From Parapristionchus giblindavisi (Eukaryota > Nematoda > Chromadorea > Rhabditida > Diplogasteridae), in NCBI GenBank assembly GCA_943737045.1, contig CALSFV010000042.1, positions 688,001 to 752,000 of the forward strand: a DNA stretch of 64,000 nucleotides, written 5' to 3'. Below the pieces are notes generated by a model. The model worked only from the letters and a program-made list of their open reading frames with translations. It was not told where the DNA came from and did not search any database. A program made the position numbers and the translations under genes. This document shows positions 27,919 through 62,540 of the stretch, piece by piece; within the stretch, counting starts at the first letter, position 1; each line of letters starts with the position of its first letter.

Positions 27919-28043
27919 TTTAAAGGGGAGGGCGACCTCTCACAATGTCCTCTTCATTGCGCATACTATTTCTCTGTTCTCTAACAACGAGAGAGCGTAG
28001 AGCGTTGAAGAGGCCGTTGGCAAAGGTTTCAGTCCTTTTAAAT
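27919..28043. repeat. MITE family B directly after the CUB gene
   Basis: Reads tttaaaggggagggcgacct ... aaggtttcagtccttttaa. Its first bases provide the TAA that ends the CUB reading frame at 27921-27923. Confidence 0.85.
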
Positions 28044-28685
28044 ATTCTCAACAATAGCTTCAATAAATGTGATTGATTTATTGCTATTTGTGTGGTGTAT
28101 CACAAAAGTGCGCAAGAAGAATCTAGACATTGAAGGGAGTATGAAAAACCCGCAACGGCAAAAGTGCAGCTCGCAATAACTTCAGCCAAAGTTGTCCGGA
28201 GGTTCCGAAGATCAAAGACCAAATAATGAAGTAATAGCCCTGACAATGAGGCTAATGAGCTCAAAAAGTCCAACCTGAACATGATTGGATAACTCTGGCC
28301 GAAGTTTTCGCGAGTGGCGCTTTTGCGTTGCTGTTTTGTCAAAATACCCTAGTGACGAGTGGGTACGCGATAGTGAGGTGAACTTCATTTATCGGAGTCA
28401 TAAAATCTATACCTGAACTCTTGTCAATTCTTAATTTATCACTTATTGTGAGAAAATAACTAACTAAAATAGCTCGTAATGGAATTACACGATCAGGAAT
28501 CGCATGACATGCGTGCACAATGTGATTGTGATCCAAACAAAACATTTTTTTCAATATTGATTCGTTCTTCATGGGAAACATTGAAGTAGACATTCTGCTT
28601 CTCGAGTAGGTTTGGAGAACAACACATATAAGCATGCACTCACGCTTACAGCTTATTTACAACACTCACGCTTGTTAGAGATTAG

Positions 28686-28938
28686 GGTTTCGCATTCGAG
28701 CACTAAGTCGTTCAATTCGTGCAATCGTGCAGAGTCGTGCATCATTTTTATTCATCAGGGACAGTTAGCGGTCGCTATTTGCAATGCTTTATCGGCATTT
28801 TCTTTATTATGTAAATGCAAATTCCACTAAAGCATTGCAAATAGCGACCGCTAAATGTCGCTGCTGAATGAAAATGATGCACGACTCTGCACGATTGCAC
28901 GAATTGAACGACTTAGTGCACGAGTGCGGAACCCTATT
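28686..28938. repeat. Hairpin repeat with cgtgca-rich arms
   Basis: The left arm tccgcattcgagcac-like text, cactaagtcgttcaattcgt, gcaatcgtgcagagtcgtgc and gcggtcgctatttgcaatgc is repeated inverted at the right (gcattgcaaatagcgaccgc ... acgacttagtgcacgag). It resembles family F in composition but not in ends. Confidence 0.75.
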
Positions 28939-29120
28939 AGAAATGGATTTTTTAAAATTCTCTAAGAGATGGGTTGTCTAACCGTACATCGGACATCTCT
29001 TACTCCGTATTCTCTCAAAAATCTGACTCGATCGTACAAATGTGAATGTTCACTACGGAATATATTATTCATAATTCCCTTATACATAAGGGATATCGAA
29101 GACAGTACGGATAAATCCCT

Positions 29121-29580
29121 AACTAGAGAATGGTTTCTTTGATGGTTGAAATTAAGGGGAGTGACCTACATAGCAATATTCAGCATGGTCGACTTAATAA
29201 GAATCAACTGTTAAAAGTTGCCATTGATCGATTTTTTAACGAAACCCGTCGCATATCCGCCACACGAAGGACAGCCAAAAATTTGTTTTTTTTTCTTTTT
29301 TTTTCACTTTTGGACCACGAGTTCGATTCTACCGACAGCATTTCATGTCTACATGGTAATTCAAGCAAAAAATGCTGTTTCAGTGGAAATCAAGTCTAAA
29401 AAATCTTTTTTGGCTGTCTTTCGTGCGGCGGATATGCGACGGGTTTCGTTTAAAAAATCGATCAATGGCAACTTTTAAAAGTTGATTCTTACTAAATCGA
29501 CCATGCTGAATATTGCTATGTAGGTCACTCCCCGTAATTTCAACCATCAAAGAAACCATTCCCTAGTAAGATGTTCCCCA
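29121..29580. mobile_element. Family M foldback
   Basis: Arms of about 165 bases: ctagagaatggtttctttga ... cgcatatccgccacacgaag, and the inverted right arm gtgcggcggatatgcgacgg ... accattccctag. The loop holds a frame without domain signal. Confidence 0.85.
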
Positions 29581-30317
29581 AGTGATTTTTCTGTGAGAGT
29601 ACCGGCGCCTCGCTATTACATAGGCCGAACTAACGTGCAAATAGACTGATAATTCAAATATAATATTCATATTTATCACATTAAGCAATCTTCGCAGGTT
29701 TGAATTCGAATGAATATTCTTCATGATCATAGGAGATCTTGTTGCCAGCCTTCCCGAAATGAACAGCCGTCTTCTGAAAAGAATATATTACGAGGCAGAA
29801 AAATATATTCCGATCAAATTGATGGTACCCTAGACAGCAATTATTTGGGATATCATTTGGCCATAGAGTGGGTTTTTTTTAAGTAGGGCTGCAATTGTGG
29901 CCAAACTTGAGCGACAACATCGATTTCAACAACAGCCCCACTTCTACATAAAAGTGAGGTTTAAACTCTCCGCTCAGGTCACGCTATCTCACTTTCATTT
30001 GCTACGAGATGAGCGTGGCCAGAGCGGAGAGTTAGAATAGCTCGAGATGTGCCACGAAATGCGTCTTGCGATCTTTGGGAGTCTGCTCGAGTTCAAATTT
30101 CATTCAACTCGGTCATTTTCTTCGTCAGTGGTTGAATGTTCAACTTCACTTCGGATAGCTAATAGGAGTATCATAACACAAGTTTCGCCAGGAACATTAA
30201 AGGTACGACCCGCGCATACTCTCCGCTATGGCAATACCCTCTTACTTACTTTGTCAGCGAGAAAGTCTTGCCAGAGCGGAGAGTTTCCAACAAGCTCGGG
30301 GTGTGCCTTTATAAACA
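29581..30317. other. P2 3' flank: two family A MITEs, otherwise nothing recognised
   Basis: Family A copies at 29945-30052 (aagtgaggtttaaactctcc ... gagagttagaatagctcgag) and 30196-30312 (attaaaggtacgacccgcgc ... aagctcggggtgtgccttta). The second ends six bases from the P2 stop codon. Confidence 0.6.
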
Positions 30318-47546
<17,229 letters not shown>

Positions 47547-47934
47547 ACCTCGGTGTGCCGCCTTTAAATAAGTATCAAAATAATTTAATAAATGAAAAAA
47601 TAAAACCTTAAAAGTTTGCGGGCAATATGACAGCACAACCGTTCAGTAAAACTGGAGACTTAAGAAAGAAAGAGCATTCTCATATTTACATTAACTAATT
47701 AGATTTATGTAAAACGAATTTAGTCTAATTTGCATAAATGCAATTAAATTCTGCAAATTTTTTAATATTTTGCACGGGCTCTTTTTTCACCAAGTTACTA
47801 ATCACGTCTATCGTGTGAATGCTGCCGATGACGCCGACAAAGCCAATTGATTGATATTGCAATGAAACTATAATTGCTAATTAGATTCATCTAAAACGAA
47901 CATATACAGATAACAATTTTTTTTAAATTGTGGG

Positions 47935-49592
47935 TTAAAGATGGAGACTCTCGAATTTTTCATAACTAGACTGTTCGGGTAGAATGATAGAGATACTTCA
48001 CATGAACAGAAATACATATTTGAGATTGCTTGATGATATGCTGAGACAGTCATGCAAACTCAAGGGTCTCCTTCTTTAGCATTTGATATATTTCATTTAC
48101 ATTTTTGTTTATGTAAGTAATTTATTAATTTTTTTTAAAATTTATTATTTCATTGTATAAGTGCTCACTAGGGTGGCGAGAACCAGTCACTAGTCACTAA
48201 TTATGCTCTCCTTCCATTTAGTGCGTAGTCTTTTCTGCTCTCTCTCTCTCTCTCTCTGCTGCTCATCTGTTCCCTGTGGCAGCCGTGCGCTGGGGTGACG
48301 GTGGAGAAGCAAACGCTACTCTTTTTATACTCCTTTGTGTTTTTCTCGGCTTTACTGCTCACTGGCATATCCCGATCATTGTCTCTTTGTCTCATATACG
48401 GACATATTCTCCGCCACAAATGTAGAGTCTGATTTGAATTCGGAAGAACATTTTATCTGCATTTTATGGGTAATCATTGAAATGATAGAATGTCTCAGAA
48501 TCGACCATCATCTATCTCCGATGGACTTCTATCGTATGCTTTCATTCACGTACTGTCGTACTGTATTCATGTCGCTTTACTCGATATGAATCAAAGTCGG
48601 GACTTTTGACTGCAAATTTTGCTCATTATTCTTGCGCTCTAGATCAATATTTTTTTATGATTTTTCAATTTTAATTTTTTTAAAACGATAAAATCAAAAA
48701 TTGTTACATGGTTCCTTCCGAATTCTTCGGTCAGCCAATCTGGCACGTTAGTTCAATCATAACAGAGCCTGTACACTAGCCGCGAAATAGAACTCTACAC
48801 CAAGTACAAAACGGCGCAACTGCTAAGCAGGCGAGCTTTCCTAGGGTCAACGCCTCAATGCAGCCAATCTGGAAGCAAGGTTTATGATTAAAAACATTTT
48901 TTAAATGTATTTTATATTTCAAAATTGCAAAGAAAATTGGTACCGAGTCATTATCATCAATCGTTGAACGTAGACAATTCCAGAAGTTTACATTGCAACG
49001 AGGAGCCTGGAGAAATATAAAATTTTAAGGCATACTACATGCTCATTTGAAGCTTTCTGCTATAGCAACACTTTCTCGCTTTATTTGCCTGCAAGAGACT
49101 GACGCCAGAGCGGAGAGTCAAATTAGCTTGAGGTGTCCGTATAACATTTTTTTGCTCTTTTATAAATCAACCCATAAATCAGTCAACAATCAGTCAATAT
49201 TGTCGGCAAAGTTTAATATAAATTACTTATTTTTTTGGGAAATTCCCACCCCGAGCTATCTTTTCTCTCCGCTCCGGCAACGCTCTCTCGTAGACAAGCA
49301 AGGCGAGACAGCATTGGCAGAGCAGAGAGTTGCAAATTATCTCTGGATGATCCCTTAAAGATGTATGACTAACAATGCTATTTCTGAAGTGGTACAACTC
49401 AATGTGTTCGTAGAGTCCTTTCGGCGCAGTGACACAGTCATCAAAATGCCGCATACATTCCCGCAGGGCACCTGCAGTGGAAGATTATATTTCATTGCTC
49501 AATCAATCAAGATGCTTTGGCCGACTTGGCCGGCTGTGAATATTCGATAATCGTGATCCTTTTGATTGATTTCACAATGAGTTATAATAAAT
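47935..49592. repeat. Tandem duplication, unit 1
   Basis: 48000-49560 and 49593-50960 plus 51505-51600 are near-identical tandem units, each carrying exons I, J, K and L of the P3 gene. Both start gaacagaaatacatatttga and share ctccttctttagcatttgat, a family A pair and all exon sequences. Unit 1 keeps the stretch after exon I that unit 2 has split by later insertions. Confidence 0.85.
48542..49471 (-). pseudogene. Duplicated P3 3' exons (I, J, broken K, L)
   Basis: Exon copies: I 49374-49471 (GALRECMRHFDDCV), J 48944-49006 (APRCNVNFWNC), K 48708-48868, L 48542-48609 (FKSPDFDSYRVKRHE). Exon K carries an extra 106 bases (about 48735-48840) compared with the intact K at 50283-50337, which shifts the frame. 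No upstream exons A-H accompany this copy, so I treat it as a remnant. Family A MITEs at 49030-49150 and 49245-49358 match those of unit 2. Confidence 0.8.
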
Positions 49593-50115
49593 ATGAACAG
49601 AAATACATATTTGAGATTGCTTGATGATATGCTGAGACAGTCATGCAAACTCAAGGGTCTCCTTCTTTAGCATTTGATATATTTCATTTACATTTTTGTT
49701 TATGTAAGTAATTTATTATTTTTTTAAAAAATTTATTATTTCATTGTATAAGTGCTCACTAGGTGGCGAGAACCAGTCACTAGTCACTAATTATGCTCTC
49801 CTTCCATTTAGTGCGTAGTCTTTTCTGCTCTCTCTCTCTCTCTGCTACTCATCTGTTCCCTGCCGTGCGCTGGGGTGGAGAAGCAAACGCTACTCTTTTT
49901 CTACTCCTTTGTGTTTTTCTCGGCTTTACTGCTCACTGGCATATCCCGATCATTGTCTCTTTGTCTCATATACGGACATATTCTCCGCCACAAATGTAGA
50001 GTCTTATTTGAATTCGGAAGAACATTTTATCTGCATTTTATGGGTAATCATTGAAATGATAGAATGTCTCAGAATCGATCATCATCTATCTCCGATGGAC
50101 TTCTATCGTATGCTT

Positions 50116-55972
<5,857 letters not shown>

Positions 55973-56079
55973 TCCTTGAGACGATTACGAATGAAATGAA
56001 CAAAGGTTATTGTTAGAATAGTTGCTGCTTTTGTACTAGAACATTTGATGCAAAATATCATTAGAATATTATAATGTAT

Positions 56080-56265
56080 TCATACTCCGAGCTAATTTTC
56101 TCTCCGCTCTGCAACACCCTCTCGCAGACAAAGAACATGAGAGTGTGAGTGAGAGTTTCAAATTTGCTTGTGGTGTTATTATAATAAAATTCAGTGCGAG
56201 AGAGTTTGGCGAGAACGGAGATTTCAAAGTTTGATCGTGGTGTCACTTTGACGCTGTAATAATGT
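56080..56265. repeat. Family A MITE and a partial second arm upstream of P3
   Basis: ctccgagctaattttctctc ... gagagtttcaaatttgcttg (56085-56178), followed by another right arm ggcgagaacggagatttcaa (56205-56250). The intergenic gap to P4 holds only this and the MITE at 56309. Confidence 0.65.
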
Positions 56266-56308
56266 TTTTTTTAAAATCTAATCGTTGTTTTTGTGGAACA
56301 CTTCATTC

Positions 56309-56628
56309 TAGAGTTGGCAATAATGCAATAATGCGGGCCCGCAGTGCGGTGTAATTCATTGCGGGCCCGCAAACTAGAATGGTGCGGTGTAAAATCATTG
56401 CGGGCCCGCAATGCCATTGCGGGCCCGCAAAGTATTATTAAAATGAAAAAGAAAGGAGAGAGAAGGAAGAGAAGAGGAAAAGGACTTTGCGGGCCCGCAA
56501 TGATTTTACACCGCACCATTCGAAATTGCGGGCCGCAATGATTTCACACCGCATTGCGGGCCCGCAATCACTAGCAATGAAAAGTCAATTTCATTGCGGG
56601 CCCGCAACGCCCGAATTGCCAACTCTAC
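56309..56628. mobile_element. hAT-type MITE made of GCGGGCCCGC palindromes
   Basis: Ends tagagttggcaat / attgccaactcta. Exact 8-bp duplication CTTCATTC at 56301-56308 and 56629-56636. The interior repeats a 10-base palindrome gcgggcccgc seven times intact and once with a base lost, spaced by gcggtgtaaaatcatt-type text, in two inverted arms around an aaagaaaggagagagaagga loop. No coding capacity. Confidence 0.9.
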
Positions 56629-56697
56629 TTCATTCATTACTCAGAACTTTATTTAGAACAATGTTGCAAATTCACATGACTATTTAATTGAACATAG

Positions 56698-59600
56698 TCA
56701 GTTTTTCCGGTGGCCCTTCGGTTTTAATTTTTTCCCGATGGGCGATTGAAGCGTTCGCTTCCATTTCCTTTTGTGATCTTCATAGACTGTAAATAACTTT
56801 TATATAATTAAATCTACTAATATCAAAAACATATAATATTTTACGGACATGGTTTCCGAAAAGTATGCTTTTCTTAGTAGTTATTTTATTTTTTTATTTT
56901 ATTTTATTTTCTTCACAATTATTTTGAGATGTGAAAAGGGTAAAAACAATAAAAAAATCATGTCATGATATTGGTGTTTGATTATTATTCAAATCATTTA
57001 TAGTTATTTAATCTTACCCCAATTTGGATGGAGTCTCTTCTTTGCAAGTGTTACTGCTTGCTGACAAACGTTCTGCAATATAGTAATTTTGATAAATCCC
57101 TTCATCCTTCGAATTTAAATTGCACTTACAGAAAACACTTTTTTGCACTCATTTTTTCTCTGTGTGTGACCAAAAAATTCAAGGTCAAAGGTTGAATAAC
57201 TATCAAAAGACTTCCATTTTTTAAAGTTTGATAGACTAATAATTAATAAACCCACATTCTCGTCTGCATTGATTATCGGAACAGCTTGGTCTATACATCC
57301 CGAATAAGCGAGGTGACATGGTTGGGTCTAAACAAGGATCTGCGGAATATGAACTTATAAAAAATAGCGTAAAAGCCAACTTTTTTACCCTTTTTGCTAT
57401 ATTTTAGTTATCAACCTAACACAGAGTTATAATATGCTCTTACAATTTTCTCTCGACGATCATATAATTCGGGTCTCTTCGCATATCCTCCGGGAGCATG
57501 GGCGCAAGTGTCAAAGTCGATCATGCATTGGCGAAGTTCGTCTAAATTAATTTTTTAAACTATTTCTTTTACTTCTTATTTACTATACTTTACTAATGCT
57601 ATACTTTTTCTGCGTGATTAGACCATGACTAACGGGTTATACCTTTATCCATTGTACCTTACCTTTACCTTTTGCCTATTTTCTAAACATGGAGACCCGC
57701 GAATGTTTACCTGCAAACCTCTTGCAACTATCATAAGGGCAAGTATTCAAAAAAAATAGATTGTACTCTCGGTGCAGTGATTTCACGGGTTTGAGAGCCA
57801 AAAACATATTATAAATTCCCAATTTTCAAACAACTTGCTTTTGCCAGAACTTCAAGCAGTGATGGCAAAAAAGAAATAGTATATTATGTAAAATGGTTTT
57901 TGCAATTTTTTCTGCCTTCACAGTTTCTCACGAAAATATTTCTCGTTTCACGAGAATTTGACATGTTCATTCGGATCATATGAGAATCGCTCTCCCTTTC
58001 GTATATGTGATACCTCATGTAGGTGTGATTGCATAATTTTATTGTTTTAGATCTGCTGTATTCATTGAGGAAGTAATCCTCACCTTTATGGTTATCACAT
58101 CGTGCAAGAAGTCTCGCAGAAATCACCGGCCATACTTCCGACATCACGGATGGTAGCTGCTCATCTGTGAAGAATGAAACATCGTTTAAAGTCAAACCCC
58201 AGGGTCATCTGAAATTTTCGGCCCAGCATTTCTTTGATTTTAAGCCCAGGTCATATTGCAGATCAATTCTAGTCATTTATCATTCCTCGTCACTCATTTC
58301 GACCACAATTTCTCACTCGACCGGTTTAATTTGAAAAAAAACGCTACGTTTAAGTCTTCGAGGATGAAATTTTTGCTAGTGTAATGTTTTCATCAACCCT
58401 GCCAAGATAACACCACTAAACCAGCCGATAAAGTTGTTTATAATAAAATATAAAATGTAACTGTCTCAGTGTGATATGGATCTCACCTAGATCTGGATGA
58501 TAGTCATTGACAATGATCATACTCGATTTAGCAAGATCGAGACATTCTGGCTGCAATTCAAAAAAAAACAATTCAATAACAATTCTTTAAAGGTACACCC
58601 GACACTGGGTTTTTTTCAAACTAGTAGTTTACTTATAGTTCCCACTAGCCGTAGACTTGCAAATCTACGGCTAGTTAAACGTAAGTTAACTAGAAGTGGT
58701 GTATAATACGGTACTGTATTTCGTCAAATGTTCTTTCACTTGTAGTAAACTAGCAGTAAACTACAAGTGTGTGACGTAACGTAAGTAAACTACTAGTTTG
58801 GAAATACCAGAGGAGCTAATTTTACTCTCCGCTCTGGCAACACTCTTTCGTATACAAAAGAAAGCGAGAGAACATTGCCAGATCGGAATGTTTCACATTA
58901 GCTCAGTACCTTTAACCGGATCACAAACCACTTGATTAATGTCCAGTACATCTTGAAGACACTCATGCAGTGTCGATCGACAATCCTCATAAATGTATCG
59001 TAACTGAAAAAAATGAAAATTATATTTTAATTCATTCTACAAATACGATTTCTACAATTCGTTTTACAGATATATTTTAACATATTTCTTCTATTTTCGT
59101 GGTAGTGCATTTCATAAATAGGGTTTCGAATATATTCACGGGAGTCCACCTATAAAATACTGGCTACCCAAAACTGAAGACTCTCATACGTACACTTGAT
59201 GAGTAGTGACGTTCAATGATCCGATGCGATCCGTTCAGACACTTCGTCGTAAGATCATAACACAATGGCAAACTGCCTGAAACATATAAAAACCATAACA
59301 TGAGATGATTCCAAGTTGAAGTCAAGATCTTCGGTTATTTCTCTTGCATTGAAAGAGAAAAGACAAAAGATAATATATTGAAATATTTTTTTCAGTCATT
59401 GTTGTAACGAAGTGCCCTTATATGGGTACCTCAGCCCACCCACACTAATCGCTCGTTTAGCGGCAGCAATTCCCTCTCCTGTAGTGTTGTGCTTGGTAAA
59501 GCTTATTGTATTGTAATCAAAAACGAACTACTGCCCCATCGCCTCGACATAATTCACACTATTTTTTTATCACATGTTGTCACATTTATTCAATATATGA

Positions 59601-61736
59601 TAAATTAAATTAAATTAAACTAAACTAACGTTTCGAATTGATGCACACATCGTCTAGTCTTTCCAAATCAGCCCCCAGTGGACTGGAGTTGATCAAATTC
59701 GATAAGTCGTCCAAGTCCGATTTTAAAACATGTTTTTCTGAACAAATATTTGACAAATTTTCGATCCGCGCTAGACACTAACCGTTATTGTTTGACACTT
59801 CGAAGAATTGTATCATTTCGCACCGGTACACAGGGCATGTCGTTCTATTGTGCGAGGCTTGAAATGCGACCTGAATACATTTAAAAATGTGCTATCAGTC
59901 GTTAAACCGGATCGCTACGGATAGGTAAAACTTGGCCGAGATTCTAGGAAATGCATACATAGTAGGAAACACATATGCTTTTCCGTCGTCAAGGCGAGTT
60001 AGATAGATTGCTAAGGCACACACCGAAATAATTTTACTCTACGCTCCAACAACACTCTCTGGTTGACAAATAAAGGGAAATAGCGTTGCGAGAGCGGAGA
60101 ATTTCAAATTACGTGGTGCCTTTAACTAGTCCTAACATCAAGCATGTTTCTGCATATGAATAAAATGATCACCTAATAAATATAATAAATATAATGACCA
60201 ATGATACCCACCTTCATGCAAATACAAAAGTCTTCATTACATGTTGTGCGATTTTCGTTATCGTTCTCGCTATAGCAAATGTCTTGGATCTGACAACAGC
60301 GGTTGACTAGAGCTGAAAACACCTTAGTCATTGGTTAAACGGTAATCCAAATAAGTGAAAAATTAAATGGAACGATTGCGAATGTATGCAATTTTTACGT
60401 TCTAAAATGCTCATGATTTGCGGAAAAAATGCGACAAAAATATGCTAAAATTGCATCAAATGCATAGTTTTTTTTTCGGAATTAACAAGAGGATGCTCCA
60501 AACTTGTCCCGGCCATATGAGCAGGCAATAGTGTGACTAGAATCAGTTTTCCATGCTTGTTACGAATCCTTATTCAGAAAGTGCCTAATCGACCTCTATG
60601 TCGAGAAAATCGGTATTGAAATTTGGCTTGCTATTTTGAAAATTCGTTTAGTTCCCTCACAAACTATCTGGATTGCATCGGAAAGATCCGGTTATGAAAG
60701 GTAGAGTACTGCGGGAGTTTATAGATGAGTTTGAGTTTTTTATAGAAGATTTTTTTTCACTTATTTCCTTCTTCTAGACAGTGAAGTCATTATCATCACA
60801 TATTTATTTTTGATCATACTTATTTTCATGTGTCATTGCATGCGTGTGCATGTAGATAAAATATATATATATATATATATATGTAGTTCACCAGCTCACC
60901 CGGACGGTTTGCGCAGGAAACGACTCGAATTTCCGAATCAAAATATCGATTTCCTCGAAACTCAGGTCGCTTAGGCACTTTCTGAAAACGGATTCGCAAT
61001 CAGCATCGAACACTGATCCAGGTAATGCTATTGCCATCTCATATGGCCAGGACAAGTTGCGAGCATCCCCTTGTAAGGCAAAGGCTTTCATTCTCCTATT
61101 CTCTCGTTTTATGGGTGCGAATAGCAACGTGATTCCGCTTCCACGCTAGCATGTTTGCCAAAGCAGATTTTCCATGGCCAATATCCTAACTATAGCAATA
61201 ACAACACAATAGTGTGACAATACGGAAAACCTGCTACACGATTTCCACAGGTCGACCGAATTCCGGACTCCATGATATCCTTTTGATCTGGTCTGCTTCC
61301 GCATTGCCATATCTACAAATTTGAGCTAATTTGAAACCCACACTTTCTGGCCACACTCTTTCGTTGTCTCTGTCTGCGAGAGAGTATCACCAGTGCGGAG
61401 AGTAAAATTAGCTTGGGGAATTCCTTTCAGTTGAATTTAGTTATTTCACTTTTGTCGAACATCGGATGCCTTGCCTTGGGAAATGGTTAAGTGGAGTAGG
61501 ACATACAATAGTTATGAATGACAAAATATGCACAACTATTTAATTACATAATTACAATTTTTTACGATTACAAATTCAATTACAAATTACAAATTTTAAT
61601 TTTAAATTAAATTGCAAAAATTACAAATTTAAAATTTTTATACGCTTATTATAAATTATTGTGGGTGTACCTCGGTAGCGGCCACGGTCGTTAATGAGAG
61701 CAAAACGAGTATCAACATCCAGAATTGGTTTATTTT
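56698..61736 (-). CDS. P4: PLA2-like cysteine-rich paralog with His-to-Gln, 13 exons
   Basis: Coding exons: 61671-61718, 61231-61312, 60212-60312, 59783-59870, 59630-59737, 59194-59276, 58917-59003, 58487-58550, 58084-58164, 57444-57541, 57256-57327, 57018-57072, 56698-56786. All phases close, giving 351 residues. The signal peptide is MLILVLLSLTTVAATE, and TTTCAG lies 18 bases before the ATG, a possible trans-splice site. Residues 49-57 read CCQIQDICY: the position of the catalytic His is Gln53, while Asp54 stays. Activity is therefore unlikely. Module three keeps CMIDFDTC. The tail is short and strongly basic (GKKLKPKGHRKN). The acceptor of exon A and the donor of exon F (GTTAAAGG) both fall at the edges of family A MITEs. 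It is the most diverged of the four copies. Confidence 0.8.
57690..57960. repeat. Family J relic with SINE tail in P4 intron H-I
   Basis: acatggagacccgcgaatgt at 57688 matches the left end at 12974; cagtttctcacgaaaatatt near 57925 matches the right. The tacc-rich SINE tail (ggttatacctttatccattg) lies just before it at 57635-57685. Confidence 0.5.
58588..58918. repeat. Family A MITE with a family H element inserted
   Basis: Family A starts tttaaaggtacacccga at 58588, is interrupted near 58605 by the H element (ctgggttttttt ... gtttggaaataccagag, to about 58812), and resumes gagctaattttactctccgc ... cattagctcagtacctttaa. The H core (gtgtataata..actgtatttcgtcaaatgtt) matches 35150-35195 reversed, but the arms are different (tagtagtttact units). 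Confidence 0.8.
60012..60127. repeat. MITE family A in P4 intron B-C
   Basis: Reads taaggcacacaccgaaataa ... ttcaaattacgtggtgcctt-taa. Confidence 0.7.
60490..61080. repeat. Family E hairpin, copy 1 (P4 intron A-B)
   Basis: Left arm gatgctccaaacttgtcccg ... attacgaatcc-type text; right arm inverted: ggattcgcaatcagcatcga ... gacaagttgcgagcatcc. On the minus strand the right arm has an open frame containing DLSFEEIDIL and ending W-stop. Confidence 0.75.
60861..60881. repeat. Short (TA)n
   Basis: Ten TA units within family E copy 1. Confidence 0.9.
61318..61432. repeat. MITE family A abutting the P4 exon A acceptor
   Basis: Reads tttgagctaatttgaaaccc ... taaaattagcttggggaatt. Its left edge provides part of the acceptor context (minus strand caaatttgtag) of exon A. 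Confidence 0.7.
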
Positions 61737-62119
61737 CTGAAATGGATATAAAATGGAGAACTATACGGGACAGGATGTCTAATGTTGCCCCTTAAACATT
61801 AGCTCTTTTAAATTGTTATTTATCCCACGCTTGTAACTGCTGACTGTTCACTGTTAATATATTTATTTAAATTTACATTTGAGTCACCAGTATTTATTTC
61901 AAACTTGGGTAATTAAACGAATATATTAAAATATTATAAATAATAACAATGATAGAAATAATAATAAGCACAAAAAATGTTATTTATTTATTTATTCATT
62001 CCATCACACATAATGAGAAAGGAAAAAGGGATAGATGGAGAGATGGGAGGGATGTTATCGGGAAACAAGGTGTAAATACTAGGAAAATTCAATACAATGT
62101 GAGGTGATTTACATCTTGC

Positions 62120-62540
62120 AAGGGAGCGTTCCCAACTTGTTTTGGTCATATGAGATGGCAATAGCATGAATAGAATTAGTTTTCGATGCTGATTACGAAT
62201 CTTCTTTCAAACGTTGCCCAATCGAGCTGAGCTTCGAGAAAATCGATATTGAAATTCGACTAATTTATTCGAAAATTCACATCTTATCTACCTTATCTAC
62301 TAAAACACAACAGCATTGTTTGGATAATTGATATATGAGTTTATGAACTCATTAGGATGGTTTGTGTAGAAATCCACACTAATATCCGAATCAACTAGAC
62401 GAAATTCAATATCGATTTCCTCGAAGCTCAGCTGGATTGGACAACGTTTGAAAGCGGATTCGTAATCAGCATATAAAACTGATTCTATTTATGATATTGC
62501 CATCTCATATGGCCAGCACAAGTTGGGAACGTTTCCTCGT
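62120..62540. repeat. Family E hairpin, copy 2
   Basis: Left arm gggagcgttcccaacttgtt ... cgagaaaatcgatattgaaa; right arm tcgatttcctcgaagctcag ... gcacaagttgggaacg. 61740-62120 has no supported feature beyond AT-rich sequence. Confidence 0.8.

Larger units (their letters stand above)
23588..27923 (+). pseudogene. C-type lectin plus CUB gene, probably decaying
   Basis: Supported exons: 23588-23624ish (signal peptide MKFIALLLLPVL, phase 1), about 24027-24110 (SCGVKYNSWYDGWCFN, start of a C-type lectin domain), 24210-24343 (FWIGLECDEDRFIWADGT, YTNFAG), 25884-25945 (YSWVDGSSVDYKNYFSG, a second copy of the same lectin strand), 26377-26493 (GKCMEM...YLCTRQ), 26563-26643, 27061-27141 (VYSPSYP, start of CUB), 27394-27488, 27798-27923 (stop TAA). 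The CUB exons close in phase and look intact. Two breaks argue for decay: the lectin segment with the first disulfide half and conserved helix is missing between 24110 and 24210, and exon 26563-26643 ends in phase 1 where the CUB exon starts in phase 0. A foldback (24405-25800) separates the two lectin remnants. Nematode CLEC proteins of this type are secreted and often immune-related. Expression data could still rescue it as a gene. Confidence 0.6.

Noticed and set aside
60888..61127. 79-codon minus-strand frame as an independent gene
   Set aside because: It is the arm of a repeated hairpin (family E) inside a P4 intron. Reported as a finding instead.
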